The translations under genes and the position numbers were made by a program. A stretch of DNA of 16,733 nt from Micavibrio aeruginosavorus. Lineage in GTDB: Bacteria > Pseudomonadota > Alphaproteobacteria > Micavibrionales > Micavibrionaceae. Positions 1 through 6,749 of the stretch are shown in pieces. Below the pieces are notes generated by a model. It searched no databases. It had not been told where the DNA came from and was given only the letters and a program-made list of their open reading frames with translations. Where the stretch lies: contig QFOT01000032.1 of assembly GCA_003241285.1 (NCBI GenBank), forward strand, positions 1-16,733, read 5' to 3'. Within the stretch, counting starts at the first letter, position 1. Each line of letters starts with the position of its first letter.

Positions 1-622
1 CCGTAGCTTCTGCATAATCGTCGATAGCAATTTCAGGAAAGACAGTGCGTCCGCGATCCTTGAGTGGCTTCGTGCGGAAGGCCCCCGGTTCGACGATGGT
101 GCTGGTAATGCCGAACGGCTCTATTTCACCTGCGAGAGACTCTGCCCATCCCTCTAAGGCGTGCTTGGAGGCCGAGAAGATGGAAAGGAACGGGGCACCA
201 AGGACGCCCAGCATCGCACTGACAGTGACCACATGCCCGCGCCGCTGCGCTCGCATGACTGGCAGAATTGCTCGCGTCACGTTAAGCGTGCCGAAGAAGT
301 TTACTTCCATCTGCGCGCGCACCTGCTCGGGAGACACGGTTTCAAAGAATCCCGTGTAGAACCGACCAGCATTGTTGACGAGCACGTCAATCGAACCAAA
401 GCGGTCCAGCGCCTTGCTGACGGCTTCATCAATAGCCGACGGGTCAGTAACGTCCATGGCGAGCGATAGCAGCCCGTCGTGCTCTCCCACCTCATCAGTC
501 ACCGCCGCAGCATCACGTGCTGTAGCAACCACTTTATGACCCGCTGCAAGCGCTGCTGTGACAAGGTCGCTGCCAATGCCGCGACCCGCTCCGGTGATGA
601 ACCACACTCGCTCTTTTATCAT
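1..622 (-). CDS. Short-chain dehydrogenase/reductase (SDR), 3' end cut by window edge
   Basis: Open for 207 codons from an ATG at 622, preceded by an AGGAAAGG ribosome site, and running off the left edge. It shows the classical SDR layout: TGAGRGIG cofactor loop at residues 10-17, DVTD near 57-60, NNAG at 83-86, the structural Asn in VNFFGT (N108), Ser135 in the active-site strand, then FSASKHALEGW and the EPGAFRT loop at 179-184. The GxxxGxG loop and an ATARD-like second strand suggest an NADP(H)-dependent oxidoreductase acting on a small carbonyl or alcohol; the substrate is not inferable. Oddity: the catalytic YxxxK is FxxxK (F149, K153), codon TTC, so ordinary SDR chemistry is doubtful. 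It is the last visible gene of a minus-strand operon, 30 bp after the Rossmann-fold gene. GC is visibly higher than in the region to its right. Confidence 0.93.
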   Translation of the reverse strand, partial: MIKERVWFITGAGRGIGSDLVTAALAAGHKVVATARDAAAVTDEVGEHDGLLSLAMDVTDPSAIDEAVSKALDRFGSIDVLVNNAGRFYTGFFETVSPEQVRAQMEVNFFGTLNVTRAILPVMRAQRRGHVVTVSAMLGVLGAPFLSIFSASKHALEGWAESLAGEIEPFGITSTIVEPGAFRTKPLKDRGRTVFPEIAIDDYAEAT

Positions 623-652
623 CTTTTGCCTTTCCTGTATGTCGCTTCCCGC

Positions 653-1387
653 TCACATATTGAGTGCGCGATGGATGTTAGCGACAGATTCGGCAGTCCA
701 TTTGTCCTTCCGCTCGGCGAACACGGCAGCGGTCAATTCACGGCGTTTTGACAATCGCTCCCTCTCTGCCGCCGCTAGGGCATCTGCGATTTCGTCATAC
801 GAAAGGTCAGTGCAATAGACAGGTGAACTCGGCTGCTGACGCCAGGACTCGGTGAGGGGGCCCGCATCGAAACCATCAAATCCAGTGTCGTTCATCAAGC
901 CAATGGCGATCTCGCGATCACGTGCCCGATCGCCAGAGACCGGGCCTGCGATGCGCTCAGGATGACCTTTGGGCTGTCCACGCTCCGCAAGCGACATCAT
1001 GAAGATAGTGTTCCAAGCTTTGGTGATTGGTCGGCCGATGAAGTCCTGAACCCACAAACTCTCGACTTTTCCGTCCTCGATTTCCGGAACGACAATGTCG
1101 CGGGCGGGGAAGTAATTCGCCGTGTCGATTACAACCGTTTCATCTGGAAGGGCAGCGACAATCGGTTTCACCTTCTCGTAGGCGGTGAAGGGCATTGAAA
1201 GAATTGCGACCTCAATGTCGGTCATGGCATCTTCAATCGTTGTGGCGCGGGCACCCGTTTCTAACGCCTCGGCTGCAATAGCTTCCGGTGCCCTCGCATG
1301 CGCGACCTTCACATCGTGTCCTGCGGCGGCGAGTTTTCGCGACAGTATTCTTCCGATGTTTCCAGCTCCAAGTATTCCAATCCTCAT
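653..1387 (-). CDS. NADP-binding F420H2:NADP oxidoreductase-like protein
   Basis: A 244-residue protein opening with the Rossmann motif GAGNIGR (residues 7-13) directly after the start, which fixes the ATG at 1387. The first ~100 residues match the coenzyme-F420-dependent NADP oxidoreductase fold: nucleotide loop, a VAHAR segment after strand 2, ILSMPF after strand 4, and VVIDTANYF. The C-terminal half holds the IGRPITKAWNTI segment typical of this family, then a charged helical tail. Proteobacterial members are usually annotated only as NAD(P)-binding proteins, and real F420 use is unlikely here; a dehydrogenase or reductase role is inference. AAAGGA abuts the start, and a GAGGA followed by a three-codon ORF (ATG AAA GAG TAA) lies just upstream. 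It sits 26 bp after the marR-like gene and 30 bp before the SDR, so the three are probably co-transcribed. Confidence 0.85.
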   Translation of the reverse strand: MRIGILGAGNIGRILSRKLAAAGHDVKVAHARAPEAIAAEALETGARATTIEDAMTDIEVAILSMPFTAYEKVKPIVAALPDETVVIDTANYFPARDIVVPEIEDGKVESLWVQDFIGRPITKAWNTIFMMSLAERGQPKGHPERIAGPVSGDRARDREIAIGLMNDTGFDGFDAGPLTESWRQQPSSPVYCTDLSYDEIADALAAAERERLSKRRELTAAVFAERKDKWTAESVANIHRALNM

Positions 1388-1413
1388 TCCTTTACTCTTT
1401 CATTCAGTCCTCG

Positions 1414-1842
1414 TTAATCAGCAGCATGGCCTAATGCTTCGAGGGTAAGACAAAGATCACGCATCCCTTGTTCACTTAGTTTGCAGGCGGCTTTAATTTT
1501 GCCGTTCACGCTCCGGATATCCGCCTCGATGCTGCGGCTTGTATCGGTCATATCAATCAGCACTCGCCTTTCGTCGGAAAGATCCCGCGTCCGTGTAACA
1601 AAGCCTCCGGCTTGCAAGCGCTTCAGCAAAGGGGTAAGCGTTCCCGTGTCCATTCCCAATCGTGAGCCAATCTCACCAACCGAGCGTGGCGCTTCGTTCA
1701 GCAGCTCGAGCATCACGAGATACTGAGGGTAGGTCAGGCCAAGTGGTTCCAAGAAGGGTTTGTGCATCCTGATTACACGGTTTGCCGCCCCATGAAGGGC
1801 AAATGACAGCCGTGTTCCCACAGTTCTAAAATCATTGTTCAT
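1414..1842 (-). CDS. MarR-family transcriptional regulator, OhrR-like
   Basis: A 142-residue winged-helix repressor. An N-terminal helix is followed by the OhrR-like stretch LEPLGLTYPQYLVMLEL (31-47), the HTH region SVGEIGSRLGMDTGTLTPLLKRL (about 54-76) and the wing DLSDERRVLIDMT (87-99). The TYPQYLVML segment places it near organic-hydroperoxide sensors. In OhrR the reactive Cys lies in an N-terminal CFAL motif; here the same motif reads LSFAL with Ser at residue 13. Other cysteines occur at 120 and 131. It is the promoter-proximal gene of the operon with the Rossmann protein and the SDR, and probably represses itself and them; a palindrome overlaps its promoter. The ligand is unknown, and loss of the sensing Cys suggests ligand binding or another redox mechanism. 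Confidence 0.92.
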   Translation of the reverse strand: MNNDFRTVGTRLSFALHGAANRVIRMHKPFLEPLGLTYPQYLVMLELLNEAPRSVGEIGSRLGMDTGTLTPLLKRLQAGGFVTRTRDLSDERRVLIDMTDTSRSIEADIRSVNGKIKAACKLSEQGMRDLCLTLEALGHAAD

Positions 1843-1846
1843 TATT

Positions 1847-1893
1847 TACACCATTATATTGTACACTATATAGTAGCGGGTTTCCATTTTCAA
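1847..1893 (-). promoter_or_regulatory. Promoter and likely MarR/OhrR-type operators of the marR operon
   Basis: Read on the minus strand there is TTGAAA (1888-1893), a 17-bp spacer and TATAGT (1865-1870), a good sigma-70 promoter placing the start near 1858. The -10 overlaps a perfect 10-bp palindrome ACTATATAGT (1865-1874). A second imperfect inverted repeat, TACA-N9-TGTA (1847-1863), lies between the promoter and the ATG at 1842; its outer arms match the TACA/TGTA ends of known OhrR operators. A TATAAT at 1853-1858 is an alternative -10. No Shine-Dalgarno sequence is visible before the gene. Autorepression is inferred from position. Confidence 0.55.
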
Positions 1894-2172
1894 TACCGAG
1901 TTAGGCTGATCAGTAGTGAGGACTATCGTCGCACGCTATAAAACAGCCTATGGAAATAGCCTGAAACTTCATCTATCGACTATAACCCGACACAGGTAAT
2001 TACCAATCTTCCATATCTACAACTGATGCAGTATCAAAATTGTTGCTCACGGAAATCGTCGTCATTTAGATACCTGCTTGGAAACTCATTTAAGGGTGCG
2101 CTAAATCGTTACATAATGTGGTTAAAATGTAGAGGTCTTAATGTTTCCGTCGAAGACATATTTTCTCAGGAT
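1894..2172. other. AT-rich intergenic stretch, no recognisable gene
   Basis: No open frame here has coding character on either strand. A 60-codon plus-strand ORF overlaps the DUF5677-like remnant on the other strand and has no ribosome site. The stretch may hold the decayed 3' part of that pseudogene, but I could not follow homology further. Confidence 0.5.
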
Positions 2173-2531
2173 TTAAATATGCCTCAGGGCTTGATAACAA
2201 TAATTTAGATAGGCAATCGCTTCAGCTTTCTTTTCGCCATTTATTTGTTTGAATAAGCATTCTGCGCACCATCATTTAGCGAACTTACCATCTTCTTCAA
2301 ACAATGCCGCGAGGTATAATACATTTTCTAAAATTGAACGGCTAAAGTTCTAGCTTCGACAATCATGCCGCGCTCAATCATAAGTATTGCGCCTTGCAGA
2401 TTCCATGTGCTTTCTAGAAACCGATTAAGTGACAAATTCAAATCATACCAGAGCTTGTTTTCGGTTCGAATTTTCGTAATCCATTTGTCAATAAATTCCC
2501 CAAGAAGCCGTTATTAGGAAACTTTTGACAT
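2173..2531 (-). pseudogene. DUF5677-like gene remnant (frameshift plus stops)
   Basis: From an ATG at 2531 the minus strand reads MSKVS, then two stops (2511-2516), then an uninterrupted run including FIDKWITKIRTENKLWYDLN and AILMIERGMIVEARTLA. A missing base near 2339-2342 shifts the frame. Restoring it gives RSILENVLYLAALFEEDGKF, which follows directly and resembles the DUF5677 pattern (EARTLARS-LEN-LAAL). An in-frame TGA at 2272-2274 interrupts the continuation, which runs on as CAECLFKQINGEKKAEAIAY to a stop at 2173-2175. Continuous family-like sequence across two frames and at least three lesions indicates a dead gene rather than one sequencing error. The family's function is not well defined. 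It lies just outside the proposed left end of the island and so may be older chromosome or an earlier insertion. The family assignment is from memory of motifs. Confidence 0.7.
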
Positions 2532-2619
2532 TTTGCGTCTGAATAGTCTTCTGAGAATTGGTTAGTCGATTTCGGTAAGTCTTAAGCAAAAATATCATTT
2601 TGAAGCAAAATAAAACTTG

Positions 2620-2644
2620 AATGGCGGGAGGGTGTCTGTCGAAC
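2620..2644 (+). repeat. Candidate distal attachment site (decayed tRNA-Ser 3' end)
   Basis: It reads aatggcgg-gagggtg followed by four unmatched bases and tcgaac. At the tRNA the plus strand reads aatggcggagagggtg, four bases, tcgaac (9855-9880). That is 15 of 16 with one missing base, then 6 of 6, in direct orientation. On the minus strand the copy still looks like a tRNA 3' end (TTCGA, then a C-rich acceptor strand ending in CCA), but no matching 5' half lies upstream. Displaced tRNA fragments normally sit at the end far from the integrase and are free to decay, which fits. Confidence 0.5.
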
Positions 2645-2661
2645 AGTTTACGAAAACTGTT
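2642..2661. repeat. 8-bp inverted repeat beside the left attachment candidate
   Basis: AACAGTTT (2642-2649), a four-base loop ACGA, and AAACTGTT (2654-2661) form a perfect hairpin. There is no clear T-run on either strand to make it a good terminator. It lies about 100 bp upstream of the DUF6804-like gene and abuts the proposed attachment site, so it could be an operator or a recombination accessory site; this is inference. Confidence 0.4.
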
Positions 2662-2762
2662 TATAGAACTGCATTCACGAAATGGAAAGAGATAAAATAC
2701 ACATATTTCTACTCATATAAGCATTGGATCTAGCCTTACATCTCTGGATTATATTGGATACC

Positions 2763-3974
2763 ATGCCTAAGGTCTTAATATTATCCGAGAGGCCCATCGG
2801 GGGACAAATGCCATATGATCCAAAGACCAACATAACACACTTGGATGGTACTCATAAAGATGCATGCTCTTCAATGGGGTATCGTCATCTCGAAGTTTAT
2901 GGTGATGTAGCGGAAATGCTAAGGGGAGACCTTGAGGCTGGAGCTAATGGCCAGCCTCATCCGAATATGACAACCGAGCAAATTATTGGCGCACAAGCGG
3001 TAATATCAGACTATGAGGCTATCCTGAAATATTTGGGAGCGGCCAACAGAGAAGGCCTGACTAGTTATCATGTTCGTAAATGGATTGATGCATGGTTATC
3101 ATTTTGTGCAGAGGGCAGGGCTCCCACCCTAGAATTAAACGAAACTTTTCAGAGCTTCAAAAAATGGGCGAGGCAAGAAAAATGGCCCACTACAACTATA
3201 ACCGATGAAGTAAGAGCATTATTTAACAGGATGCTCGGGGTCGAATACGAGTCAAGCCACATAAATTCAGAAGGTGTACGTCAAGAGACAAAGTCGAATG
3301 ATCACGAAATTGCAGTGAAGAAGTATATCTCGCAATTTGAAGGAATGGGTAAGCTTTTTCGTACTATTTTTATTAAACCATTTATTGGAGATTTTATTTG
3401 TAATGACTTACCTTTTCAACTCTTAGGGATAGTCTCTTTATTGGTGTTGATAGCCATATTTCCAATGCCGTATGGTTATTATACATTTATCAAAATTCTA
3501 GTATGTCTACTTTCAGCTTATGTTGCTTTTCAAGGTTATAGAGAATGCCAAAAAGGAATTTGGCCATGGGCATGGGCATCTATAGCTATAATTTTTAATC
3601 CAATTATCCAAGTTGAATTGGATGAAGAGTTATGGATGTCTGTGGACATATTGGTAGGAACATTTTTTGCAGTTGCTTCTTATAAAGTATTCTCTCAAAG
3701 GCACGGTTCTAAGGAAGAAGCGTACCTCGTGGCCGTAGAAAGGGCCATTGCTCAATCTGGTTGTGCGGATCGCATGCTAGAGGCTCAAGGAAGTGATAGA
3801 GAATTTTGCATAGAAATAATGAAGTTTCATACGGCGGCGTATAAAGATGGGATTTCAGCGGCAGGAACAGCCAACCTTAGTATCGATGCTCTCAACAAGC
3901 ATAGGGAACTTAGAGAGTATGGTATTGAATTTACTAAAGCGTTACGAAAACAGTTAGAAAAAGGAGATTGTTAG
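2763..3974 (+). CDS. DUF6804-like multi-pass membrane protein with long soluble flanks
   Basis: About 403 residues from the ATG at 2763. A TTG at 2724 extends the frame by 13 codons, and the ATG at 2808 has a better GGGGGA ribosome site. The N-terminal ~200 residues are soluble and helical with no motif I recognise. Residues about 217-312 are hydrophobic with three to four membrane segments; FPMPYGYYTFIKILVCLLSA, WPWAWASIAIIFNPI and an ELWMSVDI-like segment match the small DUF6804 membrane family. About 90 further residues form a charged, helical, probably cytoplasmic tail. DUF6804 proteins are normally only around 100 residues, so the flanks are unusual. The gene is AT-rich, lies at the cargo end of the island, and is followed by a small exported protein on the same strand. 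Function is unknown; a membrane-linked defence or stress role is a guess from position. Confidence 0.75.
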   Translation: MPKVLILSERPIGGQMPYDPKTNITHLDGTHKDACSSMGYRHLEVYGDVAEMLRGDLEAGANGQPHPNMTTEQIIGAQAVISDYEAILKYLGAANREGLTSYHVRKWIDAWLSFCAEGRAPTLELNETFQSFKKWARQEKWPTTTITDEVRALFNRMLGVEYESSHINSEGVRQETKSNDHEIAVKKYISQFEGMGKLFRTIFIKPFIGDFICNDLPFQLLGIVSLLVLIAIFPMPYGYYTFIKILVCLLSAYVAFQGYRECQKGIWPWAWASIAIIFNPIIQVELDEELWMSVDILVGTFFAVASYKVFSQRHGSKEEAYLVAVERAIAQSGCADRMLEAQGSDREFCIEIMKFHTAAYKDGISAAGTANLSIDALNKHRELREYGIEFTKALRKQLEKGDC

Positions 3975-4034
3975 ATGGCTCTTGCGAGATTTTTTAGAGC
4001 AACTCCATCGCAACATAATAAACCATTGATTTAA
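3975..4034 (+). CDS. Possible 19-codon leader ORF
   Basis: The ATG starts directly after the TAG stop of the DUF6804-like gene, with AAGGAG at 3961-3966 in that gene's last codons, eight bases before the ATG. It reads MALARFFRATPSQHNKPLI and ends at TAA 26 bp before the next gene. A good ribosome site and a start that abuts the upstream stop argue for translation; the tiny length argues against a function beyond coupling. Low confidence. Confidence 0.3.
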   Translation: MALARFFRATPSQHNKPLI

Positions 4035-4059
4035 TCACAATGCGGATAGGAGAATGCTC

Positions 4060-4347
4060 ATGATACGATTTATTGGTCGCCAGCGCATGGCAAACGTGAT
4101 GATATGCGCTATCATTTTGGTGCCAACCATTGCTCACGCTGACGACACACAAGCTCTACTGCAACGGATTGAAGCTTTGGAAGCACAACAAAAGGCTGCC
4201 GAGAAAAAGGCTCAGTTTGACGCTATCACTGAGGAACGAGACAGAGCGCAGGCTCGTATTTGGGATTCTATCGAGCGTGACGAAATAGATCGTAAAATAA
4301 AGAGCCAGGAACGTGACATAGAAAGCCTGGAATTTTACGACCGCTGA
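4060..4347 (+). CDS. Small exported coiled-coil protein, unknown function
   Basis: 95 residues from the ATG at 4060, chosen because AGGAG at 4048-4052 lies seven bases upstream; the ATG at 4054 would be only one base away. It begins with a basic stretch, a hydrophobic core (about 12-22) and a good AHA signal-peptidase site before DDTQAL, so it is probably secreted to the periplasm. The mature ~68 residues are almost all charged or polar with heptad-like spacing (LLQRIEALEAQQKAAEKKAQ onward), suggesting a coiled coil. No Cys and no lipobox. It follows the membrane protein with an 85-bp gap and ends 16 bp from the convergent minus-strand genes. A periplasmic partner of the DUF6804-like protein is an inference from adjacency only. 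Confidence 0.75.
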   Translation: MIRFIGRQRMANVMICAIILVPTIAHADDTQALLQRIEALEAQQKAAEKKAQFDAITEERDRAQARIWDSIERDEIDRKIKSQERDIESLEFYDR

Positions 4348-4363
4348 AACCCCTATGTGAGAA

Positions 4364-4534
4364 TCAAAGCTCTGTCTGGTCAAATGTCGTGGGTGCGTGA
4401 ACAGGAGCTTCTCGGAAACTGTCCGCCTGACGGATCGAAAGCAAACGGGCTGTCCTCAGACTTTCCGCAAGGTTCACTCTCATGTCCAGCTTTTTCCCTT
4501 CCAAACGGCAGAGGCGTTTTAAGAATTTACTCAT
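4364..4534 (-). CDS. 56-residue hypothetical protein, last gene of the island operon
   Basis: Its ATG (4532-4534) overlaps the preceding gene's TAA in an ATGAGTAA arrangement (8 bp), the same device seen between alpA and its neighbour, which supports real translation by coupling. The product begins MSKFLKRLCRLEGKKLDMRV and is basic in its first half, then AESLRTARLLSIRQADSF and a Pro/Thr-rich tail ending FDQTEL. No family recognised. It ends 16 bp from the convergent small exported-protein gene. Confidence 0.55.
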   Translation of the reverse strand: MSKFLKRLCRLEGKKLDMRVNLAESLRTARLLSIRQADSFREAPVHAPTTFDQTEL

Positions 4535-4733
4535 AATGGCCTGTCATCCTTTTCATAGCCAACTGAAGCAACGTAAGAAGTCTCGACTGCTGAGTGGGAT
4601 TTCTCACATCTAAATGGTTAGCCTGAATAATGCTGCTCATTCGAATTACTCGCTCCATATCCGTCAGATGTTTCCGATGTGGAGTGATGGATCTCTCTAA
4701 CACCAGAATGCGGGCCATTATTCGGCATCTCAT
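4527..4733 (-). CDS. 68-residue basic hypothetical protein, coupled to the DUF5681 gene
   Basis: The frame is open further upstream, but the ATG at 4733 is preferred: it follows the DUF5681 gene's TGA (4735-4737) by a single base, with AAAGGAAAG as the ribosome site. The product is Arg/Met-rich and helical (MARILVLERSITPHRKHL, RVIRMSSIIQ, SRLLTLLQLAMKRM). No family recognised. A small helical nucleic-acid- or protein-binding adaptor would fit the composition, but that is inference. It overlaps the next small gene by 8 bp. Confidence 0.6.
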   Translation of the reverse strand: MRCRIMARILVLERSITPHRKHLTDMERVIRMSSIIQANHLDVRNPTQQSRLLTLLQLAMKRMTGHYE

Positions 4734-4734
4734 T

Positions 4735-5193
4735 TCAATTCTTTCCTTTATTTTCGAGCGCTGCCAATCTTTGCTCGATATCAACAGTTTCAAGCGTTCG
4801 ACGGTAGGTTTCTAGTAGTCCGGCAACGGCTGCGGCTTCGCTGGGTGTGATGCTGCCGGATGACATTTCGGCGATAACGGATGCCAAAGCTTCTGCTGCA
4901 TGTTCTGCGCCACGCAGTTTAGGTAGAGTGATATAAATAGGCTTATCTTTGGCAGGAGCCGCCAGACGTTCAAGGCAGAGTCGTAACGCTGTAGTATCTC
5001 CTTTTAAAGCGAGTTCAATAGCTTTACGTGTCAAGGTATCGGCTTCACCATCGAGCAATTGCAATACAGCCCGCGTTGCGTGATGCTGAGTACCTTTTGG
5101 CTTACCATTAGGGTTTCCTGATTGTCCTTTCTTGAAAGGCCTGCCACGCTGCATTTTTGCTGAATTTTCAGTGAACGTATCATTTTCAGTCAT
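4735..5193 (-). CDS. DUF5681 domain protein
   Basis: 152 residues from the ATG at 5193, which overlaps the DUF3987 gene's TGA (ATGA); a GTG three codons earlier is less likely. Near residue 17 it carries the signature RGRPFKKGQSGNPNGKPKG, the diagnostic start of DUF5681, then a helical region with TRKAIELALKGDTTALRLCL, typical of the family. The C-terminal half (AEALASVIAEMSSGSITPSE and VDIEQRLAALE) is Ala-rich and probably coiled. Such proteins often lie beside terminase genes in prophages and in islands; the role is not established. No terminase is present here. The Lys/Gly-rich N-terminus suggests nucleic-acid contact. Confidence 0.88.
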   Translation of the reverse strand: MTENDTFTENSAKMQRGRPFKKGQSGNPNGKPKGTQHHATRAVLQLLDGEADTLTRKAIELALKGDTTALRLCLERLAAPAKDKPIYITLPKLRGAEHAAEALASVIAEMSSGSITPSEAAAVAGLLETYRRTLETVDIEQRLAALENKGKN

Positions 5194-6749
5194 AGCACGC
5201 ACCCTTCGCTAATATTGCTAAAGTTGCTATTCCCAATAGCTATATTCGCAGCTTTAGCAACCTCGGCTTCCGGAGGAGTGATATTGTATAGATGGTAGCA
5301 TTCTTTCCGAATTTGCCCTTTGATGAGATGGTTTCCGTTAAGTCTTAAAATATAACCGTGGTCTTTAAGTATATTAATCGCTGCTTCTGCATGTTTTTTG
5401 GTTCTGATTTTATTAGGCCCGAGTTGGTAAACATCCACAGGCGAGAAGAGGGGCTCTTTCCAGCTTTGTTCTAGCCATGAAAGCAAGAGTTGCCCATTTT
5501 TTATATCCGGTGGCGTCAGACCGAAAGCATTGAGACGCAACGCCTCTTGTATAAAATGGCGCATGATCGCGATTCCGCCATTAAGTGCCTTCACGTCTAT
5601 TGTTGTGGAGGCCGGATTTTCAATAAATGAAATGACCCCTGCAATACGCGCGGCGTGTTCACCTGCTTTCGCTATAAACGAACGAATGATGTCGTTGCAA
5701 CAACCGCGCCCTATACTTTTTTCCATTTCGTCAACAAAGACAATCCATTGTCTCCGTGCTTCGTCTTCCAGGGTAAGCGAAGTCAGGGAAAGTTCGTTTC
5801 TGGTACCTCCTGCCAGTGGTAAGGGAATAGCGAGTATATCTGTCAATGCCTTGCTATAGTCTTCGATTGCCTGCACAGATCCTGCACTAGGTTCTTTCCA
5901 CATACGCGTTCCAACTGTAGATTCGGGAGTAGTGATGAGAATACGAGCAAGCAGCCCCTGAGCCGACAAAACAGGGTCATTGATAAAGCTCGCCGCAATC
6001 TCTTGCTGGACCATAAGATGCAGGGACAGACGTTTCCCGTTCAGGATAATATTTCCGTCGCTAACGCGTACTCTCTGAAGTGGCTCGCCGTCCCATGCAA
6101 GCGCAAGCGTAGTGCCTGTCTGGAGACGTTCCTCCTCGCGCATGGCATGACCGCCGAGGAACAGCCCGCCTTCCGCACTAAAAAGACCAACAGATGGCTG
6201 ACCATGTTGCAATAGCTTCATCATACCCTGGCTCGTCGGTTCACTGATTGTAAGCATGGGTATCAACGGACCATCGGGGGGCAGCCCAAGTTCCAGCAAT
6301 GCTCTTTCATAATCATCTTTCGTCTTATTCCCTTTTTTCGTTTTAAGTATAGAGGCCTTTTGAGCTTCATATGCATCAAGCTTCGTTCCGTAAATGAATT
6401 GATCCGCTTCATATAATTTACGCAAGGAAGACTCCTTTTCCTTTATTGGTGTCAAAGCATAAGCATCCACAGTGCTTTTCCGTTCTCCTGAATCTGCTAA
6501 GGTCATGATGAACAGACTCAGTGGTCGTACTTGACCGGTCGGTAGCGTTACATTGCGGTGGGTTTGGGCTACCAGCGCAGCTGCCGCAAGAACGGAACAC
6601 GCGCACATAGCCAAAGGAGATTGTGTCAAATCCTGGATGGCCGTGGCAGCTTTACCGAGTATCTTACCTAGCGCTTCTACGGGAAAAGCGGTGGCTGTGG
6701 GCATAGTGCGGATCAAGGGACGCGGCTCTTCTTGATTAGGTTCTGACAT
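5190..6749 (-). CDS. DUF3987 (YfjI-like) P-loop protein, probable replication ATPase/helicase
   Basis: 519 residues from the ATG at 6749; a TTG two codons earlier is possible. The ATG overlaps the preceding gene by 14 bp. Family marks: FPVEALG near the N-terminus, the helix LAMCACSVLAAAALVAQ, the nucleotide loop ADSGERKST (85-93), EPTSQGMMKLL, and the acidic strand LFSAEGGLFLGGHAM followed by LALAWDGEPLQRVR, which are standard DUF3987 positions. The C-terminus (about 430-475) has a winged-helix-like segment, IRTKKHAEAAINILKDHGYI. The family occurs in CP4-57 (YfjI), prophages and satellites, often with primase-type domains; no primase or TOPRIM domain is fused here. A role in island replication after excision is inferred. 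It is central in the alpA operon and coupled by ATGA to the DUF5681 gene. Confidence 0.9.
   Translation of the reverse strand: MSEPNQEEPRPLIRTMPTATAFPVEALGKILGKAATAIQDLTQSPLAMCACSVLAAAALVAQTHRNVTLPTGQVRPLSLFIMTLADSGERKSTVDAYALTPIKEKESSLRKLYEADQFIYGTKLDAYEAQKASILKTKKGNKTKDDYERALLELGLPPDGPLIPMLTISEPTSQGMMKLLQHGQPSVGLFSAEGGLFLGGHAMREEERLQTGTTLALAWDGEPLQRVRVSDGNIILNGKRLSLHLMVQQEIAASFINDPVLSAQGLLARILITTPESTVGTRMWKEPSAGSVQAIEDYSKALTDILAIPLPLAGGTRNELSLTSLTLEDEARRQWIVFVDEMEKSIGRGCCNDIIRSFIAKAGEHAARIAGVISFIENPASTTIDVKALNGGIAIMRHFIQEALRLNAFGLTPPDIKNGQLLLSWLEQSWKEPLFSPVDVYQLGPNKIRTKKHAEAAINILKDHGYILRLNGNHLIKGQIRKECYHLYNITPPEAEVAKAANIAIGNSNFSNISEGCVL

Noticed and set aside
2026..2208. 60-codon plus-strand ORF
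   Set aside because: No ribosome site, no recognisable domain, and it overlaps the 3' part of the DUF5677-like remnant on the opposite strand.
2642..2661. Rho-independent terminator
   Set aside because: The hairpin is AT-rich and lacks a T-run on either strand; kept only as an inverted repeat.
4156..4383. 75-codon minus-strand ORF
   Set aside because: Antisense to the small exported coiled-coil gene, which has a ribosome site and signal peptide; no coding features of its own.
4734..4793. Upstream extension of the 68-residue small gene by 20 codons
   Set aside because: Lies inside the DUF5681 coding region; the ATG at 4733 has a good ribosome site and abuts the upstream stop.
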